Assembly: GCA_035772405.1 (NCBI GenBank)
Contig: JAYKKM010000224.1
Coordinates: 124,001-188,000, forward strand
DNA: 64,000 nucleotides
Origin: Chrysogorgia sp. JL179-B06
Taxonomy: Eukaryota; Cnidaria; Anthozoa; Scleralcyonacea; Chrysogorgiidae
Direction: 5' to 3'
The notes beneath the pieces were generated by a model that was not told the origin of the DNA, did not search any database, and saw only the letters and a program-made list of their open reading frames with translations. Both the position numbers and the translations under genes were made by a program. Below, piece by piece: positions 63,623 to 64,000 of this stretch. The first letter of the stretch is position 1, and each line of letters starts with the position of its first letter.

Positions 63623-64000
63623 TTGTCAGATCACAAATCGCCATTGACCGCTTCGCTATATGCCAAGGATATTTTCACTGAAACTATTATCCCTGCAACT
63701 GTAGACCCATCATCGAATGTTGCTGGCCTGATTGAACCTGGAGAAACACTTCTTGACCAGTACCGTCTTGCTGGTGCAGCATCTCATGGTGTGCCCTCTG
63801 TCAGTAATTCAAGGAAGCATTCCATTTCGGATGTTAAACCCAACTAACATACCTGTGATAATTTTTTGTGATACCTCTTTGTGACATTTCATTCACAGTG
63901 ACCTAGATGTAGCCCCTATCGATGTACCACAGATAGGTATGCCTCAACCTTCCATTCAACAATATCACCAACATCTTGATAGTAATCCATTTGGAAAGCA
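63623..64000 (+). other. Possible host exon(s) at the right edge
   Basis: A 74-codon frame (63623-63847) and a second open stretch from about 63899 to the window end (DLDVAPIDVPQIGMPQPSI), preceded by a TTTCATTCACAG acceptor-like sequence. Composition is Pro/Ser/Gln-rich. No family recognised; an exon pair is a guess. Confidence 0.25.

Overview
The window looks like animal nuclear DNA, most likely from a cnidarian or another early-branching marine invertebrate. The evidence is AT-rich intergenic DNA, microsatellites, TTAGGG-like repeats, CR1/L2-like non-LTR retrotransposons, Penelope-like elements with GIY-YIG endonucleases, a Polinton/Maverick with a gene set I associate with cnidarian genomes, and a CCHC-knuckle coiled-coil protein family I also know from cnidarians. 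No bacterial gene, rRNA or tRNA was recognised. The species assignment is inference.

The centrepiece is one complete Polinton (element A, 45309-62019, 16.7 kb). It begins AG, ends CT, and is flanked by a perfect 6-bp target duplication GTCATA (45303-45308 and 62020-62025). It encodes a protein-primed family B DNA polymerase, a chromodomain integrase, a penton-like minor capsid protein, a candidate double jelly-roll major capsid protein, a packaging ATPase, a two-part lectin/fibre-like protein, a BRO-N/VRR-NUC/zinc-finger fusion, a possible VLTF3-like late transcription factor, and several small membrane proteins. The polymerase, fibre-like, integrase and ATPase genes each carry a frameshift here. 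Both ends are long foldback hairpins, and AT-rich TATAATATA-type boxes sit at or just before many start codons.

Bases 1-14170 are a near-identical second copy of 41959-56168, comprising the left host flank plus the left two thirds of element A, but with many one-base indels mostly in homopolymers. At 14170/14171 this copy jumps into a different, diverged Polinton (element B, right part only, 14171-19861), in which the polymerase gene points the opposite way. The arrangement suggests either an assembly chimera or a recombinant locus.

From 19862 to 41958 lies repeat-rich DNA. It holds Penelope-like fragments and foldback repeats (19862-21258), a CR1/L2-like LINE (about 21304-24652), and a large GC-rich satellite of mixed 15/17-bp units (24722-37708). 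The satellite is interrupted by a minus-strand LINE, by four copies of a LINE 3'-end module and by two AT-rich blocks. A further LINE RT and a Penelope GIY-YIG fragment follow. The right flank of element A (62026-64000) has an IS630/Tc1-type transposase remnant, a 176-bp hAT-like MITE with its target duplication, a tandem repeat and a possible host exon.

Within element A the genes fall into a replication/integration group (PolB, integrase, BRO nuclease), a virion group (MCP, penton, ATPase, fibre-like and tail-anchored proteins), and a possible expression group (VLTF3-like factor plus the shared AT boxes). This fits a virus-like life style, now decayed by several frameshifts.
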